Origin: an uncultured Lacinutrix sp.
Lineage (GTDB): Bacteria; Bacteroidota; Bacteroidia; Flavobacteriales; Flavobacteriaceae
Reading direction: 5' to 3'
Assembly (NCBI RefSeq): GCF_947500605.1
Contig: NZ_CANMSJ010000009.1
Location: 106,095-170,094, forward strand
Length of the DNA: 64,000 bases
Numbering within the stretch: the first letter of the stretch is position 1; each line of letters begins with the position of its first letter. Shown here one piece after another: positions 10,299 through 18,934 of this stretch. Under the pieces are notes generated by a model, which was given only the letters and a program-made list of their open reading frames with translations, was not told the origin of the DNA and did no database searches. Both the position numbers and the translations under genes were made by a program.

Positions 10299-10610
10299 CT
10301 ATTTTTTAATATCGCCAGTCCATTCTGAGATTCCGCCAACTAAATTATAGGCGTTTTCAAATCCCATTTGATTCATTAGCGCACAAGCCTGTCCGCTTCT
10401 TCCTCCAGATCTACAATACACATAATAATTTTTATTTTTATCTAGTGCTTCTAATTCATAGACAAAGGCTTGACCTTTAAATATATTAAGATTTTTTGCA
10501 TTTGGTATATAACCTTCTGCAACCTCTTCTTCTGTTCTTACATCTAATAAAAAAGCATTATCGTCTGCTTTTAATTGTTGAGCCCATTGCTCTTGTGATA
10601 AATCTGCCAT
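10299..10610 (-). CDS. Single-domain rhodanese, cytoplasmic
   Basis: 103 aa, no signal peptide. It has the rhodanese fold hallmarks LDVRTEEEVAEGYIPNA, the catalytic loop YCRSGGRSGQAC and the terminal NLVGGISEW. It resembles GlpE/PspE-type sulfurtransferases and is a cytoplasmic counterpart of the downstream lipoprotein. The two share the GGRS loop and the GG-SEW tail but differ elsewhere, so they are old paralogs rather than a recent duplication. The gap to the next gene (54 bases) allows co-transcription. Confidence 0.85.
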   Translation of the reverse strand: MADLSQEQWAQQLKADDNAFLLDVRTEEEVAEGYIPNAKNLNIFKGQAFVYELEALDKNKNYYVYCRSGGRSGQACALMNQMGFENAYNLVGGISEWTGDIKK

Positions 10611-10667
10611 TGTTATTTTTTAAAGTGCAAAGTTAATGAAATTAACTTTTCTTTAAGATATAGACGT

Positions 10668-10699
10668 AAAAAAACCTGAAGTGTTACAGCTCCAGGTTA
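10668..10699 (-). terminator. Rho-independent terminator after the CNTCPY redox protein gene
   Basis: On the minus strand an ACCTG...CAGGT stem with a 14-base loop is followed by a run of T. It lies between the stop at 10724 and the rhodanese start at 10610, so it separates the thioredoxin-like pair from the rhodaneses. Confidence 0.6.
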
Positions 10700-10723
10700 T
10701 ATTTTATATAATATAAGTATAAA

Positions 10724-11344
10724 TTATACTTTAATCGAGCAGCCAATTGCTTTAGTTTCCTTGACCTCAACCTCTTGACCTTTCAACAAAGCATTTACTG
10801 CTGCTTCAACATATTTATTTTTTACAGCATCAGCATCTTGGTAATTATCGTCTATTGCACCAATGTATTTAACAACATTTCCTTTTTTTGTTTTTTCAAC
10901 TACATACATGTGTGGTGTTTTTGTTGCTCCAAACTTAGGATACACAAGCTGACCTTTATCCATTAAATAAGGAAAAGTAAATCCTTTTTCTTTAGCACGT
11001 TCTTGCATAGCTTCCATATTATCTCCAGGCTTTACCTCAACATTATTAGGCATTATAGCAATTACAGGATAACCTTTTGATGCATACATTTTGTTTAACG
11101 CTTCTACTCTATCTTCATAAGCAACAGCATAAGGACACGTATTGCATGTAAACGTAATTATAAATCCTTTGGCTTCTTTAAAATCTGCCATAGATACCAT
11201 TTTACCATCTATGTTTTCTAATTTAAAATCTGCAACAACATCACCTATTTTATAACCGTTATCCATTAACTTGTCTGTAGTAGTAAAAGACCAAGCACCA
11301 AAGACTACTGCTACTAGCAGCATTAATTTTACAACTTTTTTCAT
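10724..11344 (-). CDS. Secreted thioredoxin-like / peroxiredoxin-family protein (CNTCPY motif)
   Basis: 206 aa with an N-terminal signal peptide (hydrophobic residues about 5-20, then AWSFTT). The AhpC/TSA-like thioredoxin fold is shown by the strand and helix leading to TFTCNTCPYAVAYEDR, which replaces a classical CxxC by C-N-T-C, and by the cis-Pro region KTPHMYVVEK. Family members are periplasmic redoxins with no settled substrate in flavobacteria. It starts 6 bases after the TlpA-like gene stops, so the two are an operon and probably act together on extracytoplasmic thiols. Confidence 0.8.
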   Translation of the reverse strand: MKKVVKLMLLVAVVFGAWSFTTTDKLMDNGYKIGDVVADFKLENIDGKMVSMADFKEAKGFIITFTCNTCPYAVAYEDRVEALNKMYASKGYPVIAIMPNNVEVKPGDNMEAMQERAKEKGFTFPYLMDKGQLVYPKFGATKTPHMYVVEKTKKGNVVKYIGAIDDNYQDADAVKNKYVEAAVNALLKGQEVEVKETKAIGCSIKV

Positions 11345-11350
11345 TTTATC

Positions 11351-11884
11351 TTAATTTAAAAATTTATTTAATTCTATTTTTAATTCCTCTAAGTCAAACG
11401 ACTTTTCATAAAAAGCCCTTTTATTTTTGTTATAAATAATTGTTGTTGGTATAGCGCCAGACCAATCCTTATCTACTTTTGGAATCCATGTATTAGAATC
11501 GACATCGTCTAATACCACAATTTTTGACTCTAATTTATGCTTAACAATAAAAGGCTTCAATTTAGTGTCATACTGTTTTGGGAAATCTAAACTCACCAAT
11601 ATCACTTCTACATTTTTAGACTTATACTCTTTATTTAAAGTTTCAAAATACGGTAACTCTTTAATACAAGGCGCACACCAAGTTGCCCAAAAATTAATAA
11701 CATATATTTTATCGTCCTTTATATTTAAAAGCGGTTCTAGCTCATTAAAATTATAAACAGTTAGATCTATTGCCTCTATCTTGCTTTCTTCGGTTTTAGT
11801 AATTGGTTCTGCTTTAACTTTTGCAACGTCCTTTTGCTTACAAGCAGAAAAACAGACGATTAATAATACTAGATATAACTTCAT
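11351..11884 (-). CDS. TlpA-like thioredoxin lipoprotein
   Basis: 177 aa with a very short lipoprotein signal (LVLLIVCFSACKQK). The thioredoxin domain carries the active site WATWCAPCIKELP and a cis-Pro at GAIPTTIIYN. TlpA/ResA-like proteins reduce disulfides outside the cytoplasm, for example during cytochrome c maturation. First gene of the two-gene redox unit with the CNTCPY protein. The upstream region is shared with the divergent trp leader. Confidence 0.85.
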   Translation of the reverse strand: MKLYLVLLIVCFSACKQKDVAKVKAEPITKTEESKIEAIDLTVYNFNELEPLLNIKDDKIYVINFWATWCAPCIKELPYFETLNKEYKSKNVEVILVSLDFPKQYDTKLKPFIVKHKLESKIVVLDDVDSNTWIPKVDKDWSGAIPTTIIYNKNKRAFYEKSFDLEELKIELNKFLN

Positions 11885-11951
11885 TTTATAAAAATAATAA
11901 CAGAAAAGTAGATATAAACCTCTTTTAACAAATATTTACGTTAAAATTAAT

Positions 11952-11981
11952 TTGATTATTATCAAGCAAGTTATATATTTG
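11952..11981 (+). promoter_or_regulatory. trp operon promoter
   Basis: TTG (11952-11954), 19 bases, then TATATTTG (11974-11981): a full match to the Bacteroidota consensus. Transcription should begin near 11988, giving a leader of about 210 bases before trpE and only about 9 bases before the leader peptide. Confidence 0.8.
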
Positions 11982-11996
11982 TCTTTTAAATAAAAC

Positions 11997-12059
11997 ATGA
12001 AAACAAAATTAAATCATACTTGGTGGTGGACTTCTCGAAACTTTAACTTCGTGAACTAA
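11997..12059 (+). CDS. trpL: trp operon leader peptide with three consecutive Trp codons
   Basis: A 20-codon open frame starting ATG AAA ACA and ending TAA encodes a peptide with HTWWWTS in the middle. Three adjacent TGG codons (12021-12029) are very unlikely by chance directly upstream of trpE. Position, size and the following hairpins make it a Trp-sensing leader peptide. Ribosome stalling at the TGG codons when charged tRNA-Trp is scarce would mask the base-paired segment just downstream. Confidence 0.9.
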   Translation: MKTKLNHTWWWTSRNFNFVN

Positions 12060-12120
12060 TCCTGTACGTATTATTTATATAACTATACAAAAAGGCTTGT
12101 CTCACGACAAGCCTTTTTTT
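12033..12120 (+). promoter_or_regulatory. trp transcription attenuator (1:2, 2:3 and 3:4 hairpins)
   Basis: Terminator 3:4: arms 12089-12101 and 12106-12118 (AAAAAGGCTTGTC / GACAAGCCTTTTT) with loop TCAC and a T-run. Segment 1, TCTCGAA (12033-12039), just after the Trp codons, pairs with segment 2, TTCGTGA (12048-12054). Segment 2 (CTTCGTGA, 12047-12054) can instead pair with TCACGACAAG (12102-12111), which is the terminator loop plus its 3' arm, and so blocks termination. A ribosome paused at TGG would cover segment 1 and favour read-through. Pairings were found by eye; energies were not computed. Confidence 0.85.
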
Positions 12121-12121
12121 T

Positions 12122-12192
12122 ATTCTGAAATTTTTCAGAATGTTAAACAAAAAAATAACATCTCATTAATTGAGATACTGAAACAAATTCAG
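12122..12192 (+). repeat. Three short hairpins between attenuator and trpE
   Basis: Downstream of the terminator are ATTCTGAAA/TTTCAGAAT (12122-12141, perfect 9-bp stem), ATCTCA/TGAGAT (12160-12176) and CTGAA/TTCAG (12178-12192). None has a T-run. They may protect the processed mRNA or shape trpE translation initiation six bases further on. Confidence 0.5.
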
Positions 12193-12197
12193 CATAA

Positions 12198-13595
12198 ATG
12201 AAGACTTTTAGCCTTTACACCAATTACAAAAAAATTCTTGCAGATACTATTACACCTGTAAGCATTTATTTAAAAATTCGCGATAAATTTCCGAATAGCA
12301 TCTTATTAGAAAGTAGCGACTATCATGCTAATGATAATAGTTTTTCTTACATCTGTTTTAATCCTATTGCATCTATAAAAGTGTCGGGAGATACTATTGA
12401 GCAAAAGTTTCCAGATGGTAGCGTATTAAGAAACCGTACTAAAGATGTTCCCAAAATGATTCATAAGTTCACCCAACGTTTCAAGGTAAACTCCGATGAC
12501 GATTTTAAATTTATTAATAATGGAATTTTTGGTTACACCTCTTACGATGCTGTTAAGTATTTTGAAGATATCGAGATTTCAAAAAAACCTGATTCTATAG
12601 AAATACCAGATATTTATTATGCCGTTTATCAAAATATTATTGCGATAAATCATTTTAAAAATGAAGCTTATATTTTTGCGCATTGTTTTAATGATAACGC
12701 TAGTAACATTGACGAAATATTACATTTAATAAAGTCTACCAATTTTGCTTCTTATGAATTTTCTACAGATTCGGAAATTGAATCTAACTTAACAGATAAC
12801 GAATACAAAGAACACGTAGCATTAGCAAAACAACACTGTGCTAGAGGTGATGTTTTTCAGCTTGTGCTTTCAAAAAAATTCTCTCAAAAATTTAAAGGAG
12901 ATGAATTTAATGTTTACCGTGCTTTACGAAGCATTAATCCTTCTCCATATTTATTCTATTTCGATTATGGAGATTTTAAAATATTTGGAAGTTCACCAGA
13001 AGCACAATTAGTAGTAAGTGAAGGTATAGCCGAAATTCATCCTATTGCAGGAACGTTTAAACGTACTGGAAACGATGAAAAAGATGCCGAGCTAGCAAAA
13101 CAACTAGCAGCAGACGAAAAAGAAAACTCAGAACATGTAATGCTTGTTGATTTGGCTAGAAACGATTTAAGTAGACATGGAAGTCAAGTAAAAGTAGAAA
13201 CCTACAGAGAAGCACAATTTTTCTCTCATGTTATTCACTTAGTAAGTAAGGTTACAGGTAAAATACACGACAATACACCTACAATGCAAGTAGTCGCAGA
13301 CACCTTTCCGGCAGGAACATTAAGTGGCGCACCCAAACATAATGCGATGCAGCTTATTGAAAAATACGAAAAAACCAGTCGTGCTTTTTATGGTGGAGCT
13401 ATTGGTTTTATGGATTTTAATGGCAACTACAATCACGCTATTATGATACGAACATTCTTAAGTAAAAATCACGAATTGCATTGGCAAGCAGGAGCCGGTT
13501 TAGTTTCTAGATCTAATCCAGAAAGCGAATTACAAGAAGTGTATAATAAATTAGGAGCGTTGACAAATGCTATTGAGTTAGCAAAAGAAATTTAA
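12198..13595 (+). CDS. trpE: Anthranilate synthase component I
   Basis: Converts chorismate to anthranilate using ammonia supplied by TrpG. An N-terminal LLESSDYH block (about residues 34-41) contains the conserved L-L-E-S feedback site for tryptophan. The catalytic domain shows IHPIAGTFKRTGNDEKDAELA, DLARNDLSRHG, TFPAGTLSGAPKHNAMQLIE and GAGLVSRSNPESELQE, all typical of TrpE. Length 465 aa is normal. First structural gene of the attenuated operon, one base upstream of trpG. Confidence 0.96.
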   Translation: MKTFSLYTNYKKILADTITPVSIYLKIRDKFPNSILLESSDYHANDNSFSYICFNPIASIKVSGDTIEQKFPDGSVLRNRTKDVPKMIHKFTQRFKVNSDDDFKFINNGIFGYTSYDAVKYFEDIEISKKPDSIEIPDIYYAVYQNIIAINHFKNEAYIFAHCFNDNASNIDEILHLIKSTNFASYEFSTDSEIESNLTDNEYKEHVALAKQHCARGDVFQLVLSKKFSQKFKGDEFNVYRALRSINPSPYLFYFDYGDFKIFGSSPEAQLVVSEGIAEIHPIAGTFKRTGNDEKDAELAKQLAADEKENSEHVMLVDLARNDLSRHGSQVKVETYREAQFFSHVIHLVSKVTGKIHDNTPTMQVVADTFPAGTLSGAPKHNAMQLIEKYEKTSRAFYGGAIGFMDFNGNYNHAIMIRTFLSKNHELHWQAGAGLVSRSNPESELQEVYNKLGALTNAIELAKEI

Positions 13596-13596
13596 T

Positions 13597-14163
13597 ATGA
13601 AAAAAGTATTAGTAATAGACAACTACGATAGTTTTACCTACAACCTAGTCCACTATTTAGAAGACTTAGATTGCGAAGTAACCGTAAAACGTAACGATAA
13701 ATTAACACTAGAAGAAGTTGATGCATTCGATAAAATAGTACTATCACCAGGACCAGGAATTCCAGAAGAAGCAGGTTTACTAAAAGCTATTATTAAACAA
13801 TATGCACCAACTAAAAGTATTCTTGGAGTTTGTTTAGGGCAACAAGCAATAGCAGAAGTTTTTGGAGGAAGTTTAGTAAATTTAGATTCTGTTTTTCATG
13901 GTGTGACAACTAAAGTTGAAATTACAGTAGATAATGAGCCTTTATTTAAAGACATGGGTAAAAGTATTGAGGTTGGTAGATACCATTCTTGGGTTGTAAA
14001 CGCTAATTTACCAGAAGAATTAGAAGCCACTTCTTTTGATGACAACGGACAAATAATGTCGTTAAGACATCGGTTTTACGATGTAAAAGGTGTACAATAC
14101 CATCCAGAAAGTGTTTTAACACCTAATGGGAAACAGATTTTAAAAAACTGGGTTAATCAGTAA
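13597..14163 (+). CDS. trpG: Anthranilate synthase component II (glutamine amidotransferase)
   Basis: Provides ammonia from glutamine to TrpE. Class I amidotransferase of 188 aa: oxyanion-hole region LSPGPGIPEEAG, nucleophile Cys in GVCLGQQAIAEVFGG, and the His/Glu pair in VQYHPESVLTPNG. It stands alone, not fused to TrpD. The start codon is one base after the trpE stop, consistent with coupled translation and a stoichiometric complex. Confidence 0.96.
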   Translation: MKKVLVIDNYDSFTYNLVHYLEDLDCEVTVKRNDKLTLEEVDAFDKIVLSPGPGIPEEAGLLKAIIKQYAPTKSILGVCLGQQAIAEVFGGSLVNLDSVFHGVTTKVEITVDNEPLFKDMGKSIEVGRYHSWVVNANLPEELEATSFDDNGQIMSLRHRFYDVKGVQYHPESVLTPNGKQILKNWVNQ

Positions 14164-14235
14164 TTATTAAGAACAGGAATGATTAGAGAGAAAAGAAATA
14201 TCGTTAATAAAGCACCACTTACACGAGAAGTGAAC

Positions 14236-15228
14236 ATGAAAGAGATATTAAGTAGGTTAATAAACCATGAGAATATTTCTAGTGAAGAAGCAAGAAATGT
14301 ATTGGTTAATATTTCTGAAGGTAAATATAACCAAAGCCAAATAGCATCGTTTCTAACCGTTTTTATGATGCGTAGCATTACACTAGAAGAGCTTCAAGGC
14401 TTTCGCGATGCCCTTTTAGAGTTATGTATTCCAGTAAATTTATCCGATTTTAATGCCATAGATTTATGTGGCACTGGAGGCGATGGAAAAGACACCTTTA
14501 ACATCTCTACTTTATCTTCTTTTGTAACTGCGGGAGCAGGTGTAAAAGTTGCTAAACATGGAAATTATGGTGTATCATCTGCTTCAGGTTCATCTAATGT
14601 AATGGAAGCTTTAGGAATTCATTTTTCAAATAAATCAGATTATTTAAAATACGCTTTAGATCAAGCTGGAATATGCGTGTTACATGCACCTTTATTTCAT
14701 CCTGCAATGAAACATGTTGCTCCCATACGTAAAGAACTAGGTGTTAAAACCTTTTTTAATATGTTGGGACCTATGGTAAACCCTTCATTTCCAAAGAACC
14801 AAATGGTAGGTGTTTTTAACCTAGAATTGCAGAGATTATACGGCTATTTATACCAAAACACAGATAAAAACTATAGTATCGTTCATGCGCTAGATGGTTA
14901 TGATGAAATTTCTTTAACAGGAAAAACCAAAATAATTTCTAACACTTCTGAATCTATGTTGGATCCTTCAGATTTAAACGTGCAACAAATAGAACAATCA
15001 GAAATTTTTGGAGGCTCATCTGTAAAAGAAGCTACAAAAATTTTTAAAAGTATTATTAAAGGAAAAGGAACCGAAGCCCAAAACAATGTTGTTTGTGCTA
15101 ATGCAGGATTAGCAATTGCTACAGTTAATAATATTTCGCACCAAGACGGCTTTCAACTTGCTAAAGAAAGTTTAGAAAGCGGAAGAGCAAAAGCGAGTCT
15201 TGAACGATTAATAAAAATGAGTAAATAA
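14236..15228 (+). CDS. trpD: Anthranilate phosphoribosyltransferase
   Basis: Transfers phosphoribose from PRPP to anthranilate. Characteristic blocks are DLCGTGGDGKDTFNISTLSSFV (PRPP loop), KHGNYGVSSASGSSNVMEALG and FFNMLGPMVNP. The frame is open from an ATG at 14179, but the internal ATG at 14236 (MKEILSRLINHENIS) matches where family members begin and gives a normal 330 aa. The extra 19 residues are unlike TrpD. Followed by a 114-base gap containing a degenerate intergenic repeat. Confidence 0.95.
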   Translation: MKEILSRLINHENISSEEARNVLVNISEGKYNQSQIASFLTVFMMRSITLEELQGFRDALLELCIPVNLSDFNAIDLCGTGGDGKDTFNISTLSSFVTAGAGVKVAKHGNYGVSSASGSSNVMEALGIHFSNKSDYLKYALDQAGICVLHAPLFHPAMKHVAPIRKELGVKTFFNMLGPMVNPSFPKNQMVGVFNLELQRLYGYLYQNTDKNYSIVHALDGYDEISLTGKTKIISNTSESMLDPSDLNVQQIEQSEIFGGSSVKEATKIFKSIIKGKGTEAQNNVVCANAGLAIATVNNISHQDGFQLAKESLESGRAKASLERLIKMSK

Positions 15229-15342
15229 AATGTCACATCGAGTAATTTTAAGTAACGAAAAATTGCATCGCAAAGCATAAAACATTCTCAATACAATTTT
15301 ACTAAAAAAAGAAAGCTCTCGAAAAGACAAGAATACTAAAAC
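15229..15342. repeat. Degenerate palindromic intergenic repeat between trpD and trpC
   Basis: CATCGAGTAATTTTAAGTAACG followed by GAAAAATTGCATCG, then TCTCAATACAATTTTAC in reverse sense, looks like a decayed inverted-repeat unit (ATCGAGT...AATTG / CAATACAATTTT). Units of this style are common between flavobacterial genes. No ORF is present. Confidence 0.4.
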
Positions 15343-16128
15343 ATGGATATTTTAACCAAAATAGTAAACGATAAGCGCATAGAAGTAAACCTTCGAAAGC
15401 AGCTTATTCCAACAAAGCAATTAGAGCAATCTATTTTGTTTGAAAGAGAAACGGTTTCTTTGGCCAACAAACTTAGAAACAGTACTACAGGAATTATTGC
15501 AGAACATAAACGACGCTCACCATCGAAACAAGTTATAAATCACGATTTAAATGTTTTCGATGTAGCTAAAGGTTACGAAGAAGCAGGCGTTTGCGGTATG
15601 TCTGTTTTAACAGATACCAAATATTTTGGAGGTTCTCTGGACGATTTGCTAACAGCACGAGCAAGCTGTAACCTACCATTACTTCGAAAAGAATTTATTA
15701 TAGATACTTATCAAATAATAGAAGCCAAAGCTTATGGTGCAGATGTTATTTTATTAATAGCTGCAATACTAACAAAAAACGAAATAAAACAGTTTTCGGA
15801 ACTTGCAAAAAGCTTAAATTTAGATGTTCTTTTAGAAGTCCATAACGAAGAAGAATTAAACAAATCTATAATGCCTAGTTTAGACATGTTAGGTGTTAAC
15901 AATAGAAATTTAAAAACATTTGAAGTCAGCTTAGAAACGAGTAAACAACTAAGCGCGTTAATTCCAGACGATTTTGTAAAAATATCAGAAAGTGGAATTA
16001 GTAATATAGAAGCCATTAAAACTTTACAACCTTTTGGCTATAAAGGATTCTTAATAGGAGAAAACTTTATGAAAACAAACAATGCTGGAGAAAGCGCAAA
16101 ACAATTTATAAAAGATTTAAGACTATGA
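15343..16128 (+). CDS. trpC: Indole-3-glycerol phosphate synthase
   Basis: Closes the indole ring from CdRP. A 261-aa TIM barrel with the family motifs IIAEHKRRSPSK (catalytic Lys), VLTDTKYFGGSLDDL, LLRKEFIIDTYQIIEAKAYGAD and a phosphate-binding SESGI / GFLIGENFM end. Monofunctional, i.e. not fused to TrpF. Its stop overlaps the trpF start by four bases (ATGA-type), so the two are translationally coupled. Confidence 0.96.
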   Translation: MDILTKIVNDKRIEVNLRKQLIPTKQLEQSILFERETVSLANKLRNSTTGIIAEHKRRSPSKQVINHDLNVFDVAKGYEEAGVCGMSVLTDTKYFGGSLDDLLTARASCNLPLLRKEFIIDTYQIIEAKAYGADVILLIAAILTKNEIKQFSELAKSLNLDVLLEVHNEEELNKSIMPSLDMLGVNNRNLKTFEVSLETSKQLSALIPDDFVKISESGISNIEAIKTLQPFGYKGFLIGENFMKTNNAGESAKQFIKDLRL

Positions 16129-16769
16129 AACTAAAAGTATGCGGAATGAAAAATGAAAACAACATCCTTGATGTTGCAGATATTAAACCAGATTATATGG
16201 GTTTCATTTTTTACGAAAAATCATCACGTTATTTTGATAGCGTTATTCCAGAAATTTCAGAAGACATCAATAAAATTGGAGTTTTTGTAAATGCTACTTT
16301 CGATTTTATAAGAGGCAAAGTAGAAAAGCACAATCTTCAAGGTGTGCAATTACATGGTGGCGACGAAACTCCAGAATTGTGCGAAAGACTTAAAGCATTA
16401 GACTTAACAGTTATTAAAGTGTTTTCTGTAAAAAATCAATTCGATTTTAAAGTTTTAGAGCCTTTTGAGGACGTTTGCGACTATTATTTATTCGATACAA
16501 AAGGAAAAGAACCTGGAGGAAATGGCTATACTTTTAACTGGAATATCTTTAAAAAATATCCATCTATAAAACCTTATTTTTTAAGTGGAGGTATTGGTCC
16601 AAACGAAATGGAAGCACTACTTCTATTCTTAAAAAGACCAGAATCCGATTTTTGTTGTACGTTAGATTTAAACAGCAAATTCGAAACAGCAGCAGGATTA
16701 AAAGACTATACAAAACTAAAAGATTTTCGCAAAAAATTAGTAGAAGCTAATTACATAAAAGAAGATTAA
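16125..16769 (+). CDS. trpF: Phosphoribosylanthranilate isomerase
   Basis: Amadori isomerisation of PRA to CdRP. It begins KLKVCGMKNENNI (catalytic Cys in the K-x-C-G-M motif), continues with PDYMGFIFYEKSSRY and VQLHGGDETPELC, and has the second catalytic Asp in LFDTKGKEPGGNG, a glycine-rich phosphate loop, then FLSGGIGPNE. Length 214 aa. It overlaps trpC by four bases and precedes trpB by 70 bases. Confidence 0.95.
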   Translation: MKLKVCGMKNENNILDVADIKPDYMGFIFYEKSSRYFDSVIPEISEDINKIGVFVNATFDFIRGKVEKHNLQGVQLHGGDETPELCERLKALDLTVIKVFSVKNQFDFKVLEPFEDVCDYYLFDTKGKEPGGNGYTFNWNIFKKYPSIKPYFLSGGIGPNEMEALLLFLKRPESDFCCTLDLNSKFETAAGLKDYTKLKDFRKKLVEANYIKED

Positions 16770-16839
16770 ATAATTATTTCATGTCGTTCCGTTAAGCGTA
16801 TTAATACAAATATCGGAATCCATTATTTACAGAAAACAC
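16770..16839. repeat. Palindromic intergenic repeat between trpF and trpB
   Basis: TTCCG (in TCGTTCCGTTAAGCG) and CGGAA (in ATATCGGAATCC) form the ends of a stem whose centre holds the palindrome GTATTAATAC. It resembles a short mobile palindromic unit rather than a terminator, as there is no T-run. Confidence 0.4.
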
Positions 16840-18021
16840 ATGACATACAATATTACCGATAAAGGATATTACGGAGAATTTGGAGGCGCATACATTCCAG
16901 AAATGCTCTATCCAAATGTAGAAGAATTACGCCAAAACTATCTTAAAATAATGGCAGAACCTTCTTTTAAAGAAGAATTCGATCAGTTATTAAAAGATTA
17001 CGTTGGACGTCCTTCTCCACTCTATTTAGCAAAAAGGCTAAGCGAAAAATACAATACAAAAATCTACTTAAAACGAGAAGATTTAAACCATACTGGAGCA
17101 CATAAAATCAATAATACTATTGGGCAAATTTTAATGGCACAGCGTTTAGGAAAAAAACGAATTATTGCTGAAACCGGAGCCGGACAACACGGTGTTGCAA
17201 CAGCAACTGTTTGCGCACTTATGGGCTTAGAATGTATTGTTTACATGGGCGAAATTGATATTGCACGTCAAGCTCCAAACGTTGCAAGAATGAAAATGTT
17301 AGGTGCAACCGTAGTTCCTGCATTATCAGGAAGTCGTACGTTAAAAGATGCCACTAACGAAGCCATAAGAGACTGGATTAACAATCCTGTAAACACCCAT
17401 TACATTATTGGTAGTGTTGTAGGACCTCATCCCTATCCAGATATGGTTGCTCGTTTTCAAGCAGTCGTATCCGAAGAGATGCAATGGCAATTACAAGAAA
17501 AAGAAGGCAAAACCACGCCAGATTACGTAATAGCTTGCGTTGGCGGAGGTAGTAATGCTGCTGGTGCTTTTTATCATTATTTAGAAAATACAGACGTAAA
17601 ATTAATAGCAGTAGAAGCTGCCGGAAAAGGCATACATACAGGTGAAAGCGCGGCAACATCTGCACTTGGTAAAGAAGGAATTATACACGGTAGTAAAACA
17701 CTACTAATGCAAACCGACGACGGACAAATTACAGAACCGTATTCTATTTCGGCAGGACTAGATTACCCAGGAGTTGGACCAATGCATGCACACTTATACA
17801 AAACAGGGCGTGCAGAATTTATATCCATTACAGACGACCAAGCCATGAATGCGGGATTGGAACTAAGTAAATTAGAAGGTATTATTCCAGCGATAGAATC
17901 ATCTCACGCCTTTGCTATTTTAAAAGAGAAAAATTTCAAAAAAGACGATGTAGTAGTGATCAATTTATCTGGTCGTGGTGATAAAGATTTACAAAACTAT
18001 ATAGACTATTTCAAGCTGTAA
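16840..18021 (+). CDS. trpB: Tryptophan synthase beta chain
   Basis: PLP enzyme joining indole and serine to give tryptophan. Lys of the PLP Schiff base lies in [14 protein letters not shown]. The phosphate loop is [15 protein letters not shown] and the indole-tunnel/Glu region is [20 protein letters not shown]. The 393-aa length and the early start [12 protein letters not shown] identify the TrpB1 type that pairs with TrpA. The 140-base gap to trpA holds an inverted repeat. Confidence 0.97.
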   Translation: MTYNITDKGYYGEFGGAYIPEMLYPNVEELRQNYLKIMAEPSFKEEFDQLLKDYVGRPSPLYLAKRLSEKYNTKIYLKREDLNHTGAHKINNTIGQILMAQRLGKKRIIAETGAGQHGVATATVCALMGLECIVYMGEIDIARQAPNVARMKMLGATVVPALSGSRTLKDATNEAIRDWINNPVNTHYIIGSVVGPHPYPDMVARFQAVVSEEMQWQLQEKEGKTTPDYVIACVGGGSNAAGAFYHYLENTDVKLIAVEAAGKGIHTGESAATSALGKEGIIHGSKTLLMQTDDGQITEPYSISAGLDYPGVGPMHAHLYKTGRAEFISITDDQAMNAGLELSKLEGIIPAIESSHAFAILKEKNFKKDDVVVINLSGRGDKDLQNYIDYFKL

Positions 18022-18031
18022 ATTTATTTGT

Positions 18032-18115
18032 GCGTTACCACAAGGATCAGGCTTTCAAGGCTCGCTCTCTGAGAGGAGCTCAAACAAACCTTTCAATCCT
18101 TAACGCGCTAACTCA
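18032..18115. repeat. Inverted repeat unit between trpB and trpA
   Basis: GCGTTA-ccaca-AGGAT near 18032 is matched by ATCCTTAACGC near 18097-18107, giving an 11-bp stem with a five-base bulge. Between them AGGCTTTCAAGGCTCGCTC and CTCTGAGAGGAGCTC can fold further (GCTC...GAGC). It looks like a repeated palindromic element; no coding potential. Confidence 0.5.
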
Positions 18116-18161
18116 ATTACAAAAACATACAAAGTCTTAAACAAAATAAATTCATTTTAAA

Positions 18162-18926
18162 ATGAACAGAATAAACCAAAAACTAAAAGAAAACAAAAAG
18201 CTATTAAGCATCTACTTTTCGGCAGGTTATCCTAATTTAAACGATACCGTTTCAATAATAGAAAACCTTGAAAAAAATGGAACAGACCTAATAGAAATTG
18301 GTCTACCATTTAGCGATCCTTTAGCAGATGGTCCAACAATACAAGCCAGTTCTACACAAGCTCTAAAAAACGGAATGACAACCGATGTTCTTTTTAATCA
18401 GTTAAAAGACATTCGTAAAACCGTATCTATACCATTAATTATCATGGGTTATTTTAATCCAATGCTTCAATATGGCGTAGAAGCCTTTTGTAAAAAGTGT
18501 CAAGACATTGGTATCGATGGTTTAATTATTCCAGATTTACCAGTAGATGTTTATAACGACCAATACAAAGCTACTTTCGAAAAATACGGATTAATAAACG
18601 TGTTTTTAATTACACCACAAACAAGTGTAGAGCGTATAAACTTTATCGATTCTATTTCTAACGGATTTATTTACATGGTAAGTAGCGCAAGTGTAACAGG
18701 AAGTAATTCTGGTTTTGGAGAAGAACAAACAGCATACTTTAAACGTATTGCAGACATGAAATTAAAAAATCCGCAAATAGTAGGTTTTGGTATTTCAGAT
18801 AATAAAACATTCTCACAAGCTACAGAATATGCAAAAGGTGCTATTATTGGTAGTGCTTTTATTAAACACTTATCTAAAAACGGAACAGATAACATAGATT
18901 CTTTTGTAGATACTATTTTAAAATAG
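18162..18926 (+). CDS. trpA: Tryptophan synthase alpha chain
   Basis: Cleaves indole-3-glycerol phosphate to indole for channelling to TrpB. TIM barrel of 254 aa with LIEIGLPFSDPLADGPTIQASS (catalytic Glu and Asp region), GLIIPDLPVD and the phosphate-binding VVGFGISD and GAIIGSAFIK type segments (here IVGFGISDNKTF). Last trp gene; the next gene begins eight bases later and may share the transcript. Confidence 0.96.
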   Translation: MNRINQKLKENKKLLSIYFSAGYPNLNDTVSIIENLEKNGTDLIEIGLPFSDPLADGPTIQASSTQALKNGMTTDVLFNQLKDIRKTVSIPLIIMGYFNPMLQYGVEAFCKKCQDIGIDGLIIPDLPVDVYNDQYKATFEKYGLINVFLITPQTSVERINFIDSISNGFIYMVSSASVTGSNSGFGEEQTAYFKRIADMKLKNPQIVGFGISDNKTFSQATEYAKGAIIGSAFIKHLSKNGTDNIDSFVDTILK

Positions 18927-18934
18927 ATAAAATT

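Noticed and set aside
14179..14235. Upstream start of trpD
   Set aside because: The extra residues MIREKRNIVNKAPLTREVN do not fit TrpD N-termini and lengthen the protein beyond the norm.
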